A stretch of DNA of 34,948 bases from an uncultured SAR86 cluster bacterium (GCA_902511425.1 CABXFE010000011.1:1-34948), one strand, 5' to 3'. Positions 10,175 through 20,324 are shown, numbered from the stretch's first letter. The notes: generated from the letters alone by a model not told the origin. Made by a program: numbers and translations.

Positions 10175-10882
10175 TATCTTCATTCCAAGTCTCTCACCTA
10201 CTTCTCCGTATGTTTCTATGACATTTCCTAGATCTTGACGAAACCTATCTTTATCCATTTTTGTTAATGTATCTTTATCCCACAAACGACAACCATCTGG
10301 GGTAAATTCGTCTGCAAGAAGCATCTTGTCGTTAAATTTTCCAAACTCTAATTTGTAATCTACTAAAATAAGATTAGCTTCCATAAAAAATTCAACCAGA
10401 ATGTCATTAATTTTTAAAGTTAAATCTCTCATCGCATCTGCATCTTCTTGAGTCGCCCAACCAAATGACTCAATATGATGATCATTGATTAATGGGTCCC
10501 CTAAATCATCATCTTTTAAAAAGAACTCAAAGAGAGGCGGATCTAGGATCAATCCATCTTCGATTCCCAATCTTTTGCAAAGTGATCCTGTGGCTCTATT
10601 TCTAACAACACACTCAATTGGAAACATGTCTAGTTTATGAACCAGAGATTCATGATTAGAAAGAAGCTTAATAAAATGAGTTTCTATGCCTTTTGACGCC
10701 AAAAACTCCATTACAAAAGCATTGAATTGATTATTGACTTTGCCTTTGTTATCGAGAGCTTCCATTTTTTTTCCATCAAAAGCAGAGGTATCATCCCTGA
10801 ATTCCATAATTAATTGATCAGGTTCATTCGTGGTATATAAAGATTTAGCTTTACCGGTAGTTATTTGAGATATTTTTTCCAT
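10163..10882 (-). CDS. purC: Phosphoribosylaminoimidazole-succinocarboxamide synthase
   Basis: 239 aa; [42 protein letters not shown]. Confidence 0.97.
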   Translation of the reverse strand: MEKISQITTGKAKSLYTTNEPDQLIMEFRDDTSAFDGKKMEALDNKGKVNNQFNAFVMEFLASKGIETHFIKLLSNHESLVHKLDMFPIECVVRNRATGSLCKRLGIEDGLILDPPLFEFFLKDDDLGDPLINDHHIESFGWATQEDADAMRDLTLKINDILVEFFMEANLILVDYKLEFGKFNDKMLLADEFTPDGCRLWDKDTLTKMDKDRFRQDLGNVIETYGEVGERLGMKIKLD

Positions 10883-10888
10883 AATTCC

Positions 10889-11887
10889 TTAACTTAGCAG
10901 TTCGTTTATTTTTGATAAAAGAGCATCGGCCTCCTCATTGTTTCCTTCAAGTGACTCTACAAATATGTTTGTTTTATCATTTTGCGATTCAAGCAATATT
11001 CTAAATTCAGCCGATTCTCCAAGCAATAGAGAATTGTTGTTTTCATCATTATTAAAATTTAAGAAAGAAAACCAGCTGCTGCTTTCAGATTCTACTGAGT
11101 AACTAACTAGGAAAACTCCTTGATCTCTATCAATATCATTGGAAGTAATATTTCCTGCCTCCAAAGCTCTACTAACAGCTGACCATGCTCTATCAAATCC
11201 AAGACTCAGCTCAATAATAGTTTGGTCATTAACATTAAAAATTTTAGCTTTCTTTCTATCATTTAAGTTTTGGGCAGCAAGAGATGTTCCGGAAAATGAA
11301 GCTGCTGAACTTGCAAAAAATTGTACTATTTTTTCTAATTCCTGCTGAATAAAATTCGGATCCTGTTTAGCTAAAATATCATCATTAGAGTTATAAACAG
11401 ATAAGAAAACCTCTGTGGAAGCCTCCTTAATACCATGCTCAATAGTAATCTTGAGATTTAAGGTATCAGAGTATTTGATAAGCATAATTCCAGCATCAGG
11501 ATCTGCCTCTATTATTGACATTGCAGAGGCTTCAAAATAATTTTTGGTAATTGGCCATGAGGTAGATGGAAGGGTTTCAACATAAACCCACATCAGCTCC
11601 CCAAGTCGCCTTAGTTGCACCTCATTTGATTCTCCTGAAGAAAATATTTGCCTTGGTGCTGGAATATCTTGAATTTCAGCTGCAGCTATGCCCTCACTAA
11701 TTGGTGGATAATGATCATCTTTTATAATTGCAATATCTGAAGACGGTAACTCAAGATCAGCAGACAGCTTTTCTTCAAAAAATTTATCTTTTGTTTCAGG
11801 AAAGAGCCCCTCTGGCCCAGATATGTATGAGCAAGAGGATATAGAAGCTAGCAAAGCTAAAAAACAAGATTTTTTTAAATATTTCAT
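10889..11887 (-). CDS. bamC: Outer membrane protein assembly factor BamC (NlpB/DapX-like lipoprotein)
   Basis: 332 aa; lipobox (LLASISSCSY), dapA-bamC-purC synteny, BamC-like domain (SWPITKNYFEAS). Confidence 0.82.
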   Translation of the reverse strand: MKYLKKSCFLALLASISSCSYISGPEGLFPETKDKFFEEKLSADLELPSSDIAIIKDDHYPPISEGIAAAEIQDIPAPRQIFSSGESNEVQLRRLGELMWVYVETLPSTSWPITKNYFEASAMSIIEADPDAGIMLIKYSDTLNLKITIEHGIKEASTEVFLSVYNSNDDILAKQDPNFIQQELEKIVQFFASSAASFSGTSLAAQNLNDRKKAKIFNVNDQTIIELSLGFDRAWSAVSRALEAGNITSNDIDRDQGVFLVSYSVESESSSWFSFLNFNNDENNNSLLLGESAEFRILLESQNDKTNIFVESLEGNNEEADALLSKINELLS

Positions 11888-12783
11888 ATTAACTTCAATT
11901 TTATCATCTCATTTATGGTTTTCTCATGAAAAACCTCATTAAAAGGTATTAATGGAAGCCTGATACCAGAATGCATCATTCCCATTTTATTTAGCATCCA
12001 TTTAACAGGTATTGGATTAGATTCAATAAACAAAAGTTCATATAAATTTTTTAATAATAAATTTAACTCTTTAGCATCATCAAACTGATTGGATAAATTG
12101 AGAGAGCAAATCTGAGAAATATATTTTGGAACAACATTTGCAGCCACAGAAATCACACCATGACCTCCATTTAACATAAAGGAATTAAATGTAGGATCAT
12201 CACCTGAAAAAATTGAAAAGTTTTTTTGCTCACCAATAAACTGAGATATTCTTAAAAGTTCAGATAGTCTTTCCGAACTATCTAGCGCCTCTTTAATCCC
12301 AACAATGTTCTGATGATGAGCTAGCCTCAATACAGTTTCAGGCTTAAGATCACAAGCTGTGCGTGACGGAACATTGTAGAGAATCTGCGGAATCTCAACC
12401 GAATCTGCAATTTTAATAAAATGCTGAAATAAACCCTCTTGATTTGGTTTATTGTAGTAAGGAGTAACTAATAGGGCATAATCAGCTCCAAGTTCTGAAG
12501 CTTTTTGCGTAAGCTCAATGGCTTCTAGTGTAGAGTTACCGCCAGTGCCAGCAATTACAGGCAGCCTTCCGTCAACAAATTCAATAGTTTTTTCTATAAT
12601 CTCAAGATGCTCTGGAACACTAACTGTTGCTGATTCCCCAGTAGTTCCAACAGAAACTATACCATTGGTTCCAGATTTAACATGCCATTCTATCAACCCT
12701 TGAAGAGCATCAAAATCCAAGCTTCCATTTGCTGACATCGGAGTGACTAGAGCTACGAAACTGCCTTGGAGGGGTTGCATCAT
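11884..12783 (-). CDS. dapA: 4-hydroxy-tetrahydrodipicolinate synthase
   Basis: 299 aa; GTTGESATVS, YNVPSRTACD, GIKEALDSSERL. Confidence 0.97.
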   Translation of the reverse strand: MMQPLQGSFVALVTPMSANGSLDFDALQGLIEWHVKSGTNGIVSVGTTGESATVSVPEHLEIIEKTIEFVDGRLPVIAGTGGNSTLEAIELTQKASELGADYALLVTPYYNKPNQEGLFQHFIKIADSVEIPQILYNVPSRTACDLKPETVLRLAHHQNIVGIKEALDSSERLSELLRISQFIGEQKNFSIFSGDDPTFNSFMLNGGHGVISVAANVVPKYISQICSLNLSNQFDDAKELNLLLKNLYELLFIESNPIPVKWMLNKMGMMHSGIRLPLIPFNEVFHEKTINEMIKLKLI

Positions 12784-12829
12784 GAATGTTTTCAGTAAAA
12801 AATAAAACTATACACTTTTTTTTGAGGAA

Positions 12830-13306
12830 ATGATGGCTAAAAATTTAGAAGGAAAAAACTGCCCAAAGTTTAAAGCTGATGCAACGAGTGATCAAATTGT
12901 ATCTAATGAAACTTATAAGAATAAAAATGTTGTAATTTATTTTTATCCAAAAGACTCCACTCCCGGATGCACGACTGAGGGCCAAGAATTTAGAGATAGC
13001 TACAAAAAGTTTAAAAAATTAAATACCGAGATCTTAGGAGTATCTAGAGAATCAATTAAATCGCATGAAAACTTTAAGTCCAAACAAAGTTTCCCATTTG
13101 AGCTTTTATCTGATCCAGACGAAAAAGTATGCAAAGCTTTTGATGTGATGAAATTAAAATCAATGTATGGAAGAGAATACATGGGTGTAGATCGAAGCAC
13201 GTTTCTGATTAATGCAAAAGGAAAGGTATTGAAGGAATGGAGGTCAGTAAAGGTGAAAGGACATGTACAAGAGGTTCTTGATGCTACTAAAGAGCTAGTT
13301 GAATAG
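12830..13306 (+). CDS. bcp: Thioredoxin-dependent peroxiredoxin, BCP/PrxQ family
   Basis: 158 aa; YFYPKDSTPGCTTEGQEFRD. The start may be the second Met. Confidence 0.94.
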   Translation: MMAKNLEGKNCPKFKADATSDQIVSNETYKNKNVVIYFYPKDSTPGCTTEGQEFRDSYKKFKKLNTEILGVSRESIKSHENFKSKQSFPFELLSDPDEKVCKAFDVMKLKSMYGREYMGVDRSTFLINAKGKVLKEWRSVKVKGHVQEVLDATKELVE

Positions 13307-13307
13307 T

Positions 13308-14363
13308 TTAAGTTGATAGGTTTTCAGGCCACGAATTCCAAATTGCCTTTATCAAGGTGGCTATTGGTATTGCAAAAAATACTCCCCAAAAACCAAATAT
13401 TGCCCCAAATACAAAAACTGCCAACATAATAATAACAGGATGCAGTTTAACTGCATCAGAAAAAAGCAAAGGAACTAACAAATATCCATCAAGGATTTGT
13501 AAAACTAAGTAAGCCCCCATTAAGACCCAAAAATCAAGACTAACTCCAAACTGAAGCAAGCCTACTGCGGCAACTGGCAAAGTTACAATAAAAGCTCCTA
13601 AAAAAGGGATTAAGACTGAGAATCCAACCAACACCGATAAAAGAGCTATATATTGCAAATTAAAGTACATGAAAACAATAGCTGCTGCTAGACCAACAAT
13701 TACAATTTCTATAGCCTTCCCTCTTGCATAATTACTTAGCTGATCATCCATCTCAACCCAAACATTTTGAAGCATTGCCCTTTCTTTGGGTAAGATACTA
13801 AGAAAGCCTGAGATAATTGAATTCCTATCAAATAAAAAAAAGAAAACAAGAATTGGAAGCAAGATTAAATTTATAGCTATGGTGACTGTATTTTGAATTC
13901 CAGCAATCGAAGCTTTTAGAAAATCCTGTGAAATTGCTGTAATTTGACCTGACAAACTTTGGAGGAATGTTGTAATTTGATCAGAAGAGACTAGATCAGG
14001 ATAATCATCAGGTACATTTTGTACAAATACCATGAATGAATTGACCCATTTGGGAATTTCTAAGATTAATGACTGAAGCTGCTGATAAACCAATGGGCCC
14101 AACCAAACCATTAATGCCACACCAATCAACAAGAAAAAACCATAAGTAACGATTAATGCAATTGTGCTATTCAAGCCATAGTATTCAAGACGCTTCTGCA
14201 TCCCTATAAGCAAATATGCAAAAACTAAGCTCATTAAAAAAGGAGTTAAAATATTGCCTAAGAAAAATATAATTAAAAAGCCTATAGTCAGCAATAATGC
14301 AAATACTAGAGTTTCCTCGTTAGAGAAAATTTTTTTGAATAAATTATTTATATCTTCAAGCAC
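13308..14363 (-). CDS. perM: AI-2E family transporter / PerM-like permease
   Basis: 351 aa; multiple TM helices, VSVLIPFLGAFIVTLPVA- and GAIFGFWGVFFAIPIATLIKAI-type motifs. Confidence 0.87.
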   Translation of the reverse strand: MLEDINNLFKKIFSNEETLVFALLLTIGFLIIFFLGNILTPFLMSLVFAYLLIGMQKRLEYYGLNSTIALIVTYGFFLLIGVALMVWLGPLVYQQLQSLILEIPKWVNSFMVFVQNVPDDYPDLVSSDQITTFLQSLSGQITAISQDFLKASIAGIQNTVTIAINLILLPILVFFFLFDRNSIISGFLSILPKERAMLQNVWVEMDDQLSNYARGKAIEIVIVGLAAAIVFMYFNLQYIALLSVLVGFSVLIPFLGAFIVTLPVAAVGLLQFGVSLDFWVLMGAYLVLQILDGYLLVPLLFSDAVKLHPVIIMLAVFVFGAIFGFWGVFFAIPIATLIKAIWNSWPENLST

Positions 14364-14451
14364 TTTTTGTATTTAAATTTGTCTTAAAAATGATATGTTA
14401 ATTGAAAACAATCAATAGTGTAAGGTTCACTGGAATTGAAATAATAAACAT

Positions 14452-15882
14452 ATGTTAATCCATCGCTTCTTTTTTCTTCTTTTATTTGTAATTCAGCTTA
14501 TCTTTGCACAAGAGAAAGATCTGAATTTACCAAATTTAGGGGATCGAGTATCTGGGGTAATTTCCCTTGAACAAGAGAGATTATTGGGGCAAAGCTTTTT
14601 AGAGCAAGTGTATGCTCAAGCACCTTTAATTAATGACCCAATTATTCAAGAATATACTGAGCTACTTATTTATAAATTGTCTGAAACCTCTCAAGTCAAG
14701 AATAGGCAGTTTACTATCGTGTTGATAGACGAAAAATCACTCAATGCATTTGCTGCTCCTGGAGGAGTAATTGGGGTAAATGGTGGTTTGTTTTTAAATG
14801 CAGGAAATGAAGCTCAGCTAGCATCTGTTTTGGGTCATGAACTAGCTCATTTAAGTCAAAGGCATTTTGCAAGAAATGTCTTGAGAGGAAAGGATACAAA
14901 TCTTGCTTCATCCTTGGTTATGGTGTCCGCAATAGCATTAGCAATTATTTCAAATAACCCAACTGCTTTTATTGCAGGTCCTGCTGCATTACAGCAACAG
15001 CAACTAAGATACAGTCGAATTTTTGAAAGAGAGGCAGATAGATATGGTTTTAATAATCTTATAGCTGCCGGGTATGATCCCGCAGGCATGGGCCAAATGT
15101 TTGAAAATATGGCTAAAGTAAGAAAATTATCTGGAGATAATCCTCCCGAATTCTTATTAACCCATCCTGTTACATCCTCAAGAGTAAGTGATGCTTTTAA
15201 TGCTGCAGATCAAATAGACTTTACTGGCGGAAAAAAAAATACTATCAACTTTGAATTTATCAAAGGAAGATTAAAAGTAAAATATAACTCGCTATCCCCA
15301 CAAGCTGCAGTTAGGTACTTTGAAAAAGTGCACATAGATACGTCAACCAATGAGAATAAATATGCATTTATAAAAGCACTTCAATCAAATGGGCAGACTG
15401 AAAAGGCCTTAGAAATATTGAATGAGATGTTAAAAAAATATCCTAAGAATTTAATTTTAAATATCACTAAATCAGAAATTTTGTTATCTGGTCAAAAAAT
15501 AATTGAGGCTTGGGATAATATTGAGCAAGTGCTTAATATTTCTCCCGGAAACTATCCCGCATCAATCGTTAAAGCAAAAATATTAAGCTCCCAAAAAGAA
15601 TTTATTCAGGCTGAAGAAATTTTAAGAGACCTTTTGATTGCCAAAAATCGTGATCCAAACTTATGGATGGAATTATCTGAAGTACAAAGAGCTGGAAAAA
15701 ATATTGTTGGATACCATCTTAGTCGCGGTGAATATTATACATTGATTGGAGATTTTGATAATGCGCTGAATCAATTTCAATTTGCATTAAGTCTTTCAGG
15801 CAATTCATTCCAAACCTCAGAAACTATTATGACGAAGATAAAGCTTGCCAGAGAAAGACTGGGTAGAGGAAGAGGTTTCTAA
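14452..15882 (+). CDS. bepA: M48 family periplasmic metalloprotease BepA-like with C-terminal TPR
   Basis: 476 aa; signal peptide, HEXXH motif (GHELAHLSQRH), EREADRYG, TPR region. Confidence 0.92.
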   Translation: MLIHRFFFLLLFVIQLIFAQEKDLNLPNLGDRVSGVISLEQERLLGQSFLEQVYAQAPLINDPIIQEYTELLIYKLSETSQVKNRQFTIVLIDEKSLNAFAAPGGVIGVNGGLFLNAGNEAQLASVLGHELAHLSQRHFARNVLRGKDTNLASSLVMVSAIALAIISNNPTAFIAGPAALQQQQLRYSRIFEREADRYGFNNLIAAGYDPAGMGQMFENMAKVRKLSGDNPPEFLLTHPVTSSRVSDAFNAADQIDFTGGKKNTINFEFIKGRLKVKYNSLSPQAAVRYFEKVHIDTSTNENKYAFIKALQSNGQTEKALEILNEMLKKYPKNLILNITKSEILLSGQKIIEAWDNIEQVLNISPGNYPASIVKAKILSSQKEFIQAEEILRDLLIAKNRDPNLWMELSEVQRAGKNIVGYHLSRGEYYTLIGDFDNALNQFQFALSLSGNSFQTSETIMTKIKLARERLGRGRGF

Positions 15883-17153
15883 GAGATAATTTTTTCTTTA
15901 GGAGGAATCCTGTATCCAAGTGCTGCCAAAAATCCAGCAAATGGTATTGCTAGCAATGGTACTTGCGAGAATGCTAGTCCAAATGATTTTGAAAAAAGTA
16001 TAAAACCGCTACCTGAAAAATCTCCCATTCTGACTAAGAATGTATCAACCATAACTGTGGATTTATATCTATCTGTTCTTTTCAGGTAACTGAAAACAAC
16101 TTCTCTTGTTGGCTTATTAATACCATATTCAAATAGCCTCAAAATAATAGTTATAAAAAATACGTATCCAATGGATGGGTTGAGGTAATAGCCAATGAAC
16201 GCTCCAGTAAATATAAACCCATAGAACATTAAAATAGTTTTTGGGCCTGCAAACCTTATAATTGCTGAGGTCAAGAAAAATTGTGTGAACAAAGTAAGGA
16301 TTGTTACCGTTTGTTCAATATTACTAAAGAAAATTATTCTGTTGCCACCATCTGATGACCAAGAATTTACGATATCAATTGAGGTAACCCAATGAATGGT
16401 CATCATTGCAGTCCACAAATACATGTATAGCCCTATTGATCTTATTTGTGATGAGGAAATAAGATTTTTTAAACCATCAAAACTTGTTCCACCTGCAGCC
16501 TTGTCTATACCATCTTGGGATACAAACCTTTTAAGTAATATAAGGCCGGTAGCTAAAGCTAGCATCAAAAAAATTATTGAAATTAATGTAAAAAAAATGA
16601 TGCCTGATTCATTGAATGTTGCAGCAAGCTGTTTTGATATTTCTGAACCAAGAAAAGCCCCCAATGATCCTCCTGCAGCAATGACACCAAAAACATTCGC
16701 AGCACCATCTCCGCGAAATAAATTAATAATTACTACCCAAAATATAGACACAACAAAAAAAGAATAAACATTACACCAAATATAAAAAATTTGACTTAAC
16801 CAAACAGCAGATGTGAGATTAAAAAATTCCCATAAAACAATAAATATCAATAAATTAAGAATAAAGAATGAATAGCATCCGACTAAGACTCCTTTTAAAT
16901 TTCTTCGTGAAGCTAGCCATGAATAAATTGGATTTAATAACAACATTACAAATGCACCAACGCCTAGCAGATATGGCAGAATATCTGAATTCTGAACAGC
17001 CATTTCATTTCTAACAGGTCTTAAGATATACCAAGAACACAACACTAAAAAAAAGAAAAGACTAGCAAGACCAGATTCTTTAGTAAAAGAAAGAGACAGC
17101 TTCTTGAGAGAGTTCTTTATAGAGCTAATTAATGCTGACATTAAGTTAATCAA
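15879..17153 (-). CDS. Multi-TM transporter resembling the ATP:ADP antiporter / NTP-NDP exchange family (COG3202-like) or MFS
   Basis: 424 aa; about 11-12 TM segments, N-terminal FFFLVLCSWYILRPVRNEMAVQ, ANVFGVIAAGGSLGAFLGSEIS. Confidence 0.65.
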   Translation of the reverse strand: MINLMSALISSIKNSLKKLSLSFTKESGLASLFFFLVLCSWYILRPVRNEMAVQNSDILPYLLGVGAFVMLLLNPIYSWLASRRNLKGVLVGCYSFFILNLLIFIVLWEFFNLTSAVWLSQIFYIWCNVYSFFVVSIFWVVIINLFRGDGAANVFGVIAAGGSLGAFLGSEISKQLAATFNESGIIFFTLISIIFLMLALATGLILLKRFVSQDGIDKAAGGTSFDGLKNLISSSQIRSIGLYMYLWTAMMTIHWVTSIDIVNSWSSDGGNRIIFFSNIEQTVTILTLFTQFFLTSAIIRFAGPKTILMFYGFIFTGAFIGYYLNPSIGYVFFITIILRLFEYGINKPTREVVFSYLKRTDRYKSTVMVDTFLVRMGDFSGSGFILFSKSFGLAFSQVPLLAIPFAGFLAALGYRIPPKEKIIS

Positions 17154-17156
17154 AGA

Positions 17157-17232
17157 TGGTGGGTCGCACAGGATTCGAACCTGTGACCAATTCGTTAAAA
17201 GCGAACTGCTCTACCAGCTGAGCTAGCGACCC
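17157..17232 (-). tRNA. tRNA-Lys (anticodon TTT)
   Basis: Minus strand GGGTCGCTAGCTCAGCTGGTAGAGCAGTTCGCTTTTAACGAATTGGTCACAGGTTCGAATCCTGTGCGACCCACCA folds as a cloverleaf with encoded CCA and CTTTTAA anticodon loop. Confidence 0.97.
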
Positions 17233-17260
17233 AAAATAGGATTCCATAAAAAAGATGTGA

Positions 17261-17896
17261 TTATTCCATATTTTCTAATAACTGCAAGGCTAAAGAAGAT
17301 GCAGTTTTATCAGGAAATGTTTGAACTACATATTGATATTTGATTTTTGCAGCACTAAGTTCACCCGACATCATAAAAATGTCACCGATTTTTTTATGAG
17401 CTAAGGGTGTTCTCCAATGATCGGGAAAATCTGATGCTAATCTTTGAAAAAAATTTTCACTCTCTTCGAGGTTAGATTCTAATAATGAAATCTCTCCAAG
17501 CCAAAATAAACTTAAAGGAATCTTTTCATCATCATTAAAATTATTAGTTAAATAATTAAAAGATGATTTAGCAGCTTGAAAGTCCTTATTATTCAAGTCT
17601 GAGATTGCTTGATCATAAACCTCATCAATACTTTTGCTATCATTGATGCCCTCAAATCTAAAAGATTCTATTTCAGGGTCAGTACCAGCAACCTTTGGAG
17701 CCTCATTGTCTACTTGGATACGTTCCTCTTCTAAAAGTTTTTCGATCAGGTAAGCTTGTGATTCAAGCTCGCTTCTCAAACTGGCAAGCTCCCCTTCTAG
17801 TTCCTGTATCTTTAAGAACAATATATCGGAGGCATCTACTTCCTGAGAATCAAGATTAAGAGGTGCTAAAAAAAGCAAAAGAAAGAAAATTTTCAT
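17261..17896 (-). CDS. cpoB: Cell division coordinator CpoB / YbgF-like (coiled coil plus TPR)
   Basis: 211 aa; signal peptide, coiled coil (ELEGELASLRSELESQAYLIEKLL), YDQAISDLNNKDFQAAKSSFNYL repeats, downstream of pal. Confidence 0.9.
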   Translation of the reverse strand: MKIFFLLLFLAPLNLDSQEVDASDILFLKIQELEGELASLRSELESQAYLIEKLLEEERIQVDNEAPKVAGTDPEIESFRFEGINDSKSIDEVYDQAISDLNNKDFQAAKSSFNYLTNNFNDDEKIPLSLFWLGEISLLESNLEESENFFQRLASDFPDHWRTPLAHKKIGDIFMMSGELSAAKIKYQYVVQTFPDKTASSLALQLLENME

Positions 17897-17907
17897 TCAA
17901 TCTAAAA

Positions 17908-18381
17908 CTACTTTATTTCAACCCTTCTATTTTTTGACCATGCAATATCATTTGAACCTAGTGATAGAGGCCTTTCTTCTCCGTAACTTTTAGTAATTAG
18001 TCTGCTTCTTTTAACTCCGTTTGCGATTAAATAATTTGCAACTGATTCAGCGCGCCTTTGACCAAGAGCTAAGTTATATTCCCTAGTCCCTCTCTCATCC
18101 GCATGACCTTCAATGGAAATGATAATTTTTTGATTTCTATTCATTAATTCAGCTACGCCTTTCAATGCTTGGATTGATTTAGAGGTTAGGTTGAACTGAT
18201 CATACTCGAAGTAAACAACTGCGTTCGCAAGAACTGCCTGAGTTGCTGTAGATTTTTGTGTTACGGAAACTCCAGCAACGCTTTGATCAGCAACAGCTTC
18301 TTCAGTAATTTGAACAGAGCTACATGCGGAGAATATAAGCATTATTGAAACTGCAAAAAATATATTAATTGATTTATTCAT
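17908..18381 (-). CDS. pal: Peptidoglycan-associated lipoprotein Pal
   Basis: 157 aa; lipobox (MLIFSACSS), OmpA-like domain (VYFEYDQFNL, IEGHADERGTREYNLALGQRRAESV). Confidence 0.97.
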   Translation of the reverse strand: MNKSINIFFAVSIMLIFSACSSVQITEEAVADQSVAGVSVTQKSTATQAVLANAVVYFEYDQFNLTSKSIQALKGVAELMNRNQKIIISIEGHADERGTREYNLALGQRRAESVANYLIANGVKRSRLITKSYGEERPLSLGSNDIAWSKNRRVEIK

Positions 18382-18405
18382 AATAATTATTCCAATGTAA
18401 TTTAA

Positions 18406-19692
18406 TTATCTTAAAAAATTTGACCAGGCAGGCTCCCTAACTTCCCCAATTGATGCAGGTAACTTAAACTTTGCACCACTTAAACTAAAGCCAGCAAGCA
18501 TGCTTAGATTTTTTTCTCTAATACCATAGATTACCATATTACCATTGGGAGCAACACTAGGCGACTCATCCATCTTTGCTTCTGTTAAAACCCTTATAAA
18601 ATTTTCTTTTTTGTATTTTAGAGCAATATGAAATAAACCATCATTGGACCTATGAACAAAAATAATTCCTTCCTCATTAGGAAGGTAAGAGGCCTTAGCG
18701 TTATAAGTTCCCTCAAATGATACGCGTTTTGCTTTAGGGTTTAACTTCCTTAAATCTAATTCATAGATTTGAGGTGACCCAGAGCGACCGCTTGTGAACA
18801 AAATCTTATTTCCCTTGGGAGACCAAGAGGATTCGGTGTCAATTGCAAATTGATTGGTCATTCTCGTCAAAGCTCTATCGCGCAACCGCAAAATATAAAT
18901 TTCTGCATTTCCATCTTGGTAAAGAGTTAATGAGAGGTATTTTCCATCTGGAGACCAAGAAGGTGAGCTAATCTGAGTTTCTTTAGATAACACTGCTTCT
19001 CTTTTACCAGATGCAATCTCTTGAATATAAACTTTGGCCATGCCGGTTTCAAATGAGACATATGCCACACTTTTTCCATCTGGGGACCATGATGGAGATA
19101 TAATTGGTTCAGAACTTGATAATAAAATTTTTTCATTAGCTCCATCAGAATCAGCCAGCATGAGTCTGTAAGTTGAAGTTAGCTGAGAGTCTTTTATCTC
19201 ATTCACATACAAAATTCTGGTAGCAGCGATACCTTTAATTCCTGTAATTGATTCATAAATCCCATCACTGGTGTAATGTCCAAGTTGCCTGATTTGATTT
19301 GGTATGCCAAAAACCTTTGAGCTGCGAACTTTTCTTTTTTTATGAACATCATATATTTCATAATTAATGTCTAAAGAATTATTAGCTTTAGTAATTATGC
19401 CAGTAACCAAATAATCCATCCCTAGCAACTTCCAATCACTGTATATCAGCTCGTCATTTAAAATTTTGACAGGTAACAATAATTCCTCATCCAGAATTGA
19501 AAATTCTCCAGTTCGGATTAGGTCATTTCTCACGATACTATTTAGCTGCTTTGAAACCCTTGTATTACCTTCAAAGGGAATTATTGCAACTTTATATGGG
19601 TCTTCAGATCCCTTGGTGATTTCTAGAAATAACTCTCCATAACTCATTATTGGGATTAGCAACAAAAAAATAAGTAAGGAATTTTTTTTCAT
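18406..19692 (-). CDS. tolB: Tol-Pal system protein TolB
   Basis: 428 aa; signal peptide, N-terminal TolB domain, repeated SPSWSPDGKSVAYVS propeller motifs. Confidence 0.97.
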   Translation of the reverse strand: MKKNSLLIFLLLIPIMSYGELFLEITKGSEDPYKVAIIPFEGNTRVSKQLNSIVRNDLIRTGEFSILDEELLLPVKILNDELIYSDWKLLGMDYLVTGIITKANNSLDINYEIYDVHKKRKVRSSKVFGIPNQIRQLGHYTSDGIYESITGIKGIAATRILYVNEIKDSQLTSTYRLMLADSDGANEKILLSSSEPIISPSWSPDGKSVAYVSFETGMAKVYIQEIASGKREAVLSKETQISSPSWSPDGKYLSLTLYQDGNAEIYILRLRDRALTRMTNQFAIDTESSWSPKGNKILFTSGRSGSPQIYELDLRKLNPKAKRVSFEGTYNAKASYLPNEEGIIFVHRSNDGLFHIALKYKKENFIRVLTEAKMDESPSVAPNGNMVIYGIREKNLSMLAGFSLSGAKFKLPASIGEVREPAWSNFLR

Positions 19693-20324
19693 GATGGGTT
19701 AAAACTAATTGATATAACCTGAAACTCTTTTTCAAACAGGATTTTCGGAATTGAGTTAAAAAAATTAAATGCCTCAACTCTTCTCACAGCTTGAAGAACT
19801 GAGTTATCAAATCGAATATTGCCACTACTTTTAATAAGATCAACACCTATAATTCTTCCAGAGGGACGAATTTTTAGTCTTAAATTTGCAACTAAATTTT
19901 CAGGTATATTTCTTGGTTTCATCCAAGCATCTTCTATTGTTGAAATAATTCTCTGCGCATACATTGCAATTTCTTGTTGCTCCTTACTTACCTCAACCTC
20001 AGCCTCTTCAGTTAAGAGATTGGTTATACTAGATTCTATCAATGCTCTATCTTGAAAACTTTCAGTAATACTCTGAGTTTTTGAATAAATAATATCTTCT
20101 GTAGGTTGTTTCTGTATGCTGTTCATTGCCTTTGTTGAGGGGGGAGCTATTTCCTTGGTCTTTTGAGATGGCAAGTCAAATTTTATCTCTATTTGCAAAG
20201 GTTTTGATATCAGTATTTTCTGAGAAGTATTGCCATCAAAGGTTCCATAAATATATAGAAAAATAGCGGCATGGATGCAGAATGAAAACAATGAAGCATG
20301 TAAATACCTATAATTCGCTATCAT
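19689..20324 (-). CDS. tolA: Short TolA-like protein (TM plus C-terminal TonB/TolA domain)
   Basis: 211 aa; N-terminal TM, C-terminal RLKIRPSGRIIGVDLIKSSGNIRFDNSVLQAVRRVEAF; lies between tolR and tolB. Confidence 0.9.
   Translation of the reverse strand: MIANYRYLHASLFSFCIHAAIFLYIYGTFDGNTSQKILISKPLQIEIKFDLPSQKTKEIAPPSTKAMNSIQKQPTEDIIYSKTQSITESFQDRALIESSITNLLTEEAEVEVSKEQQEIAMYAQRIISTIEDAWMKPRNIPENLVANLRLKIRPSGRIIGVDLIKSSGNIRFDNSVLQAVRRVEAFNFFNSIPKILFEKEFQVISISFNPS

Noticed and set aside
14856-15089. 77-aa minus-strand ORF
   Set aside because: Antisense to bepA, low-information composition.
16396-16767. 123-aa plus-strand ORF
   Set aside because: Antisense to the transporter CDS; no start context or domain.
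18700-19130. Repeated tcttggtctccagatgg-like segments
   Set aside because: Not a DNA repeat element; these encode the recurrent SPSWSPDGK propeller motif of TolB.
18927-19145. 72-aa minus-strand ORF
   Set aside because: Out-of-frame reading of tolB propeller repeats on the same strand.
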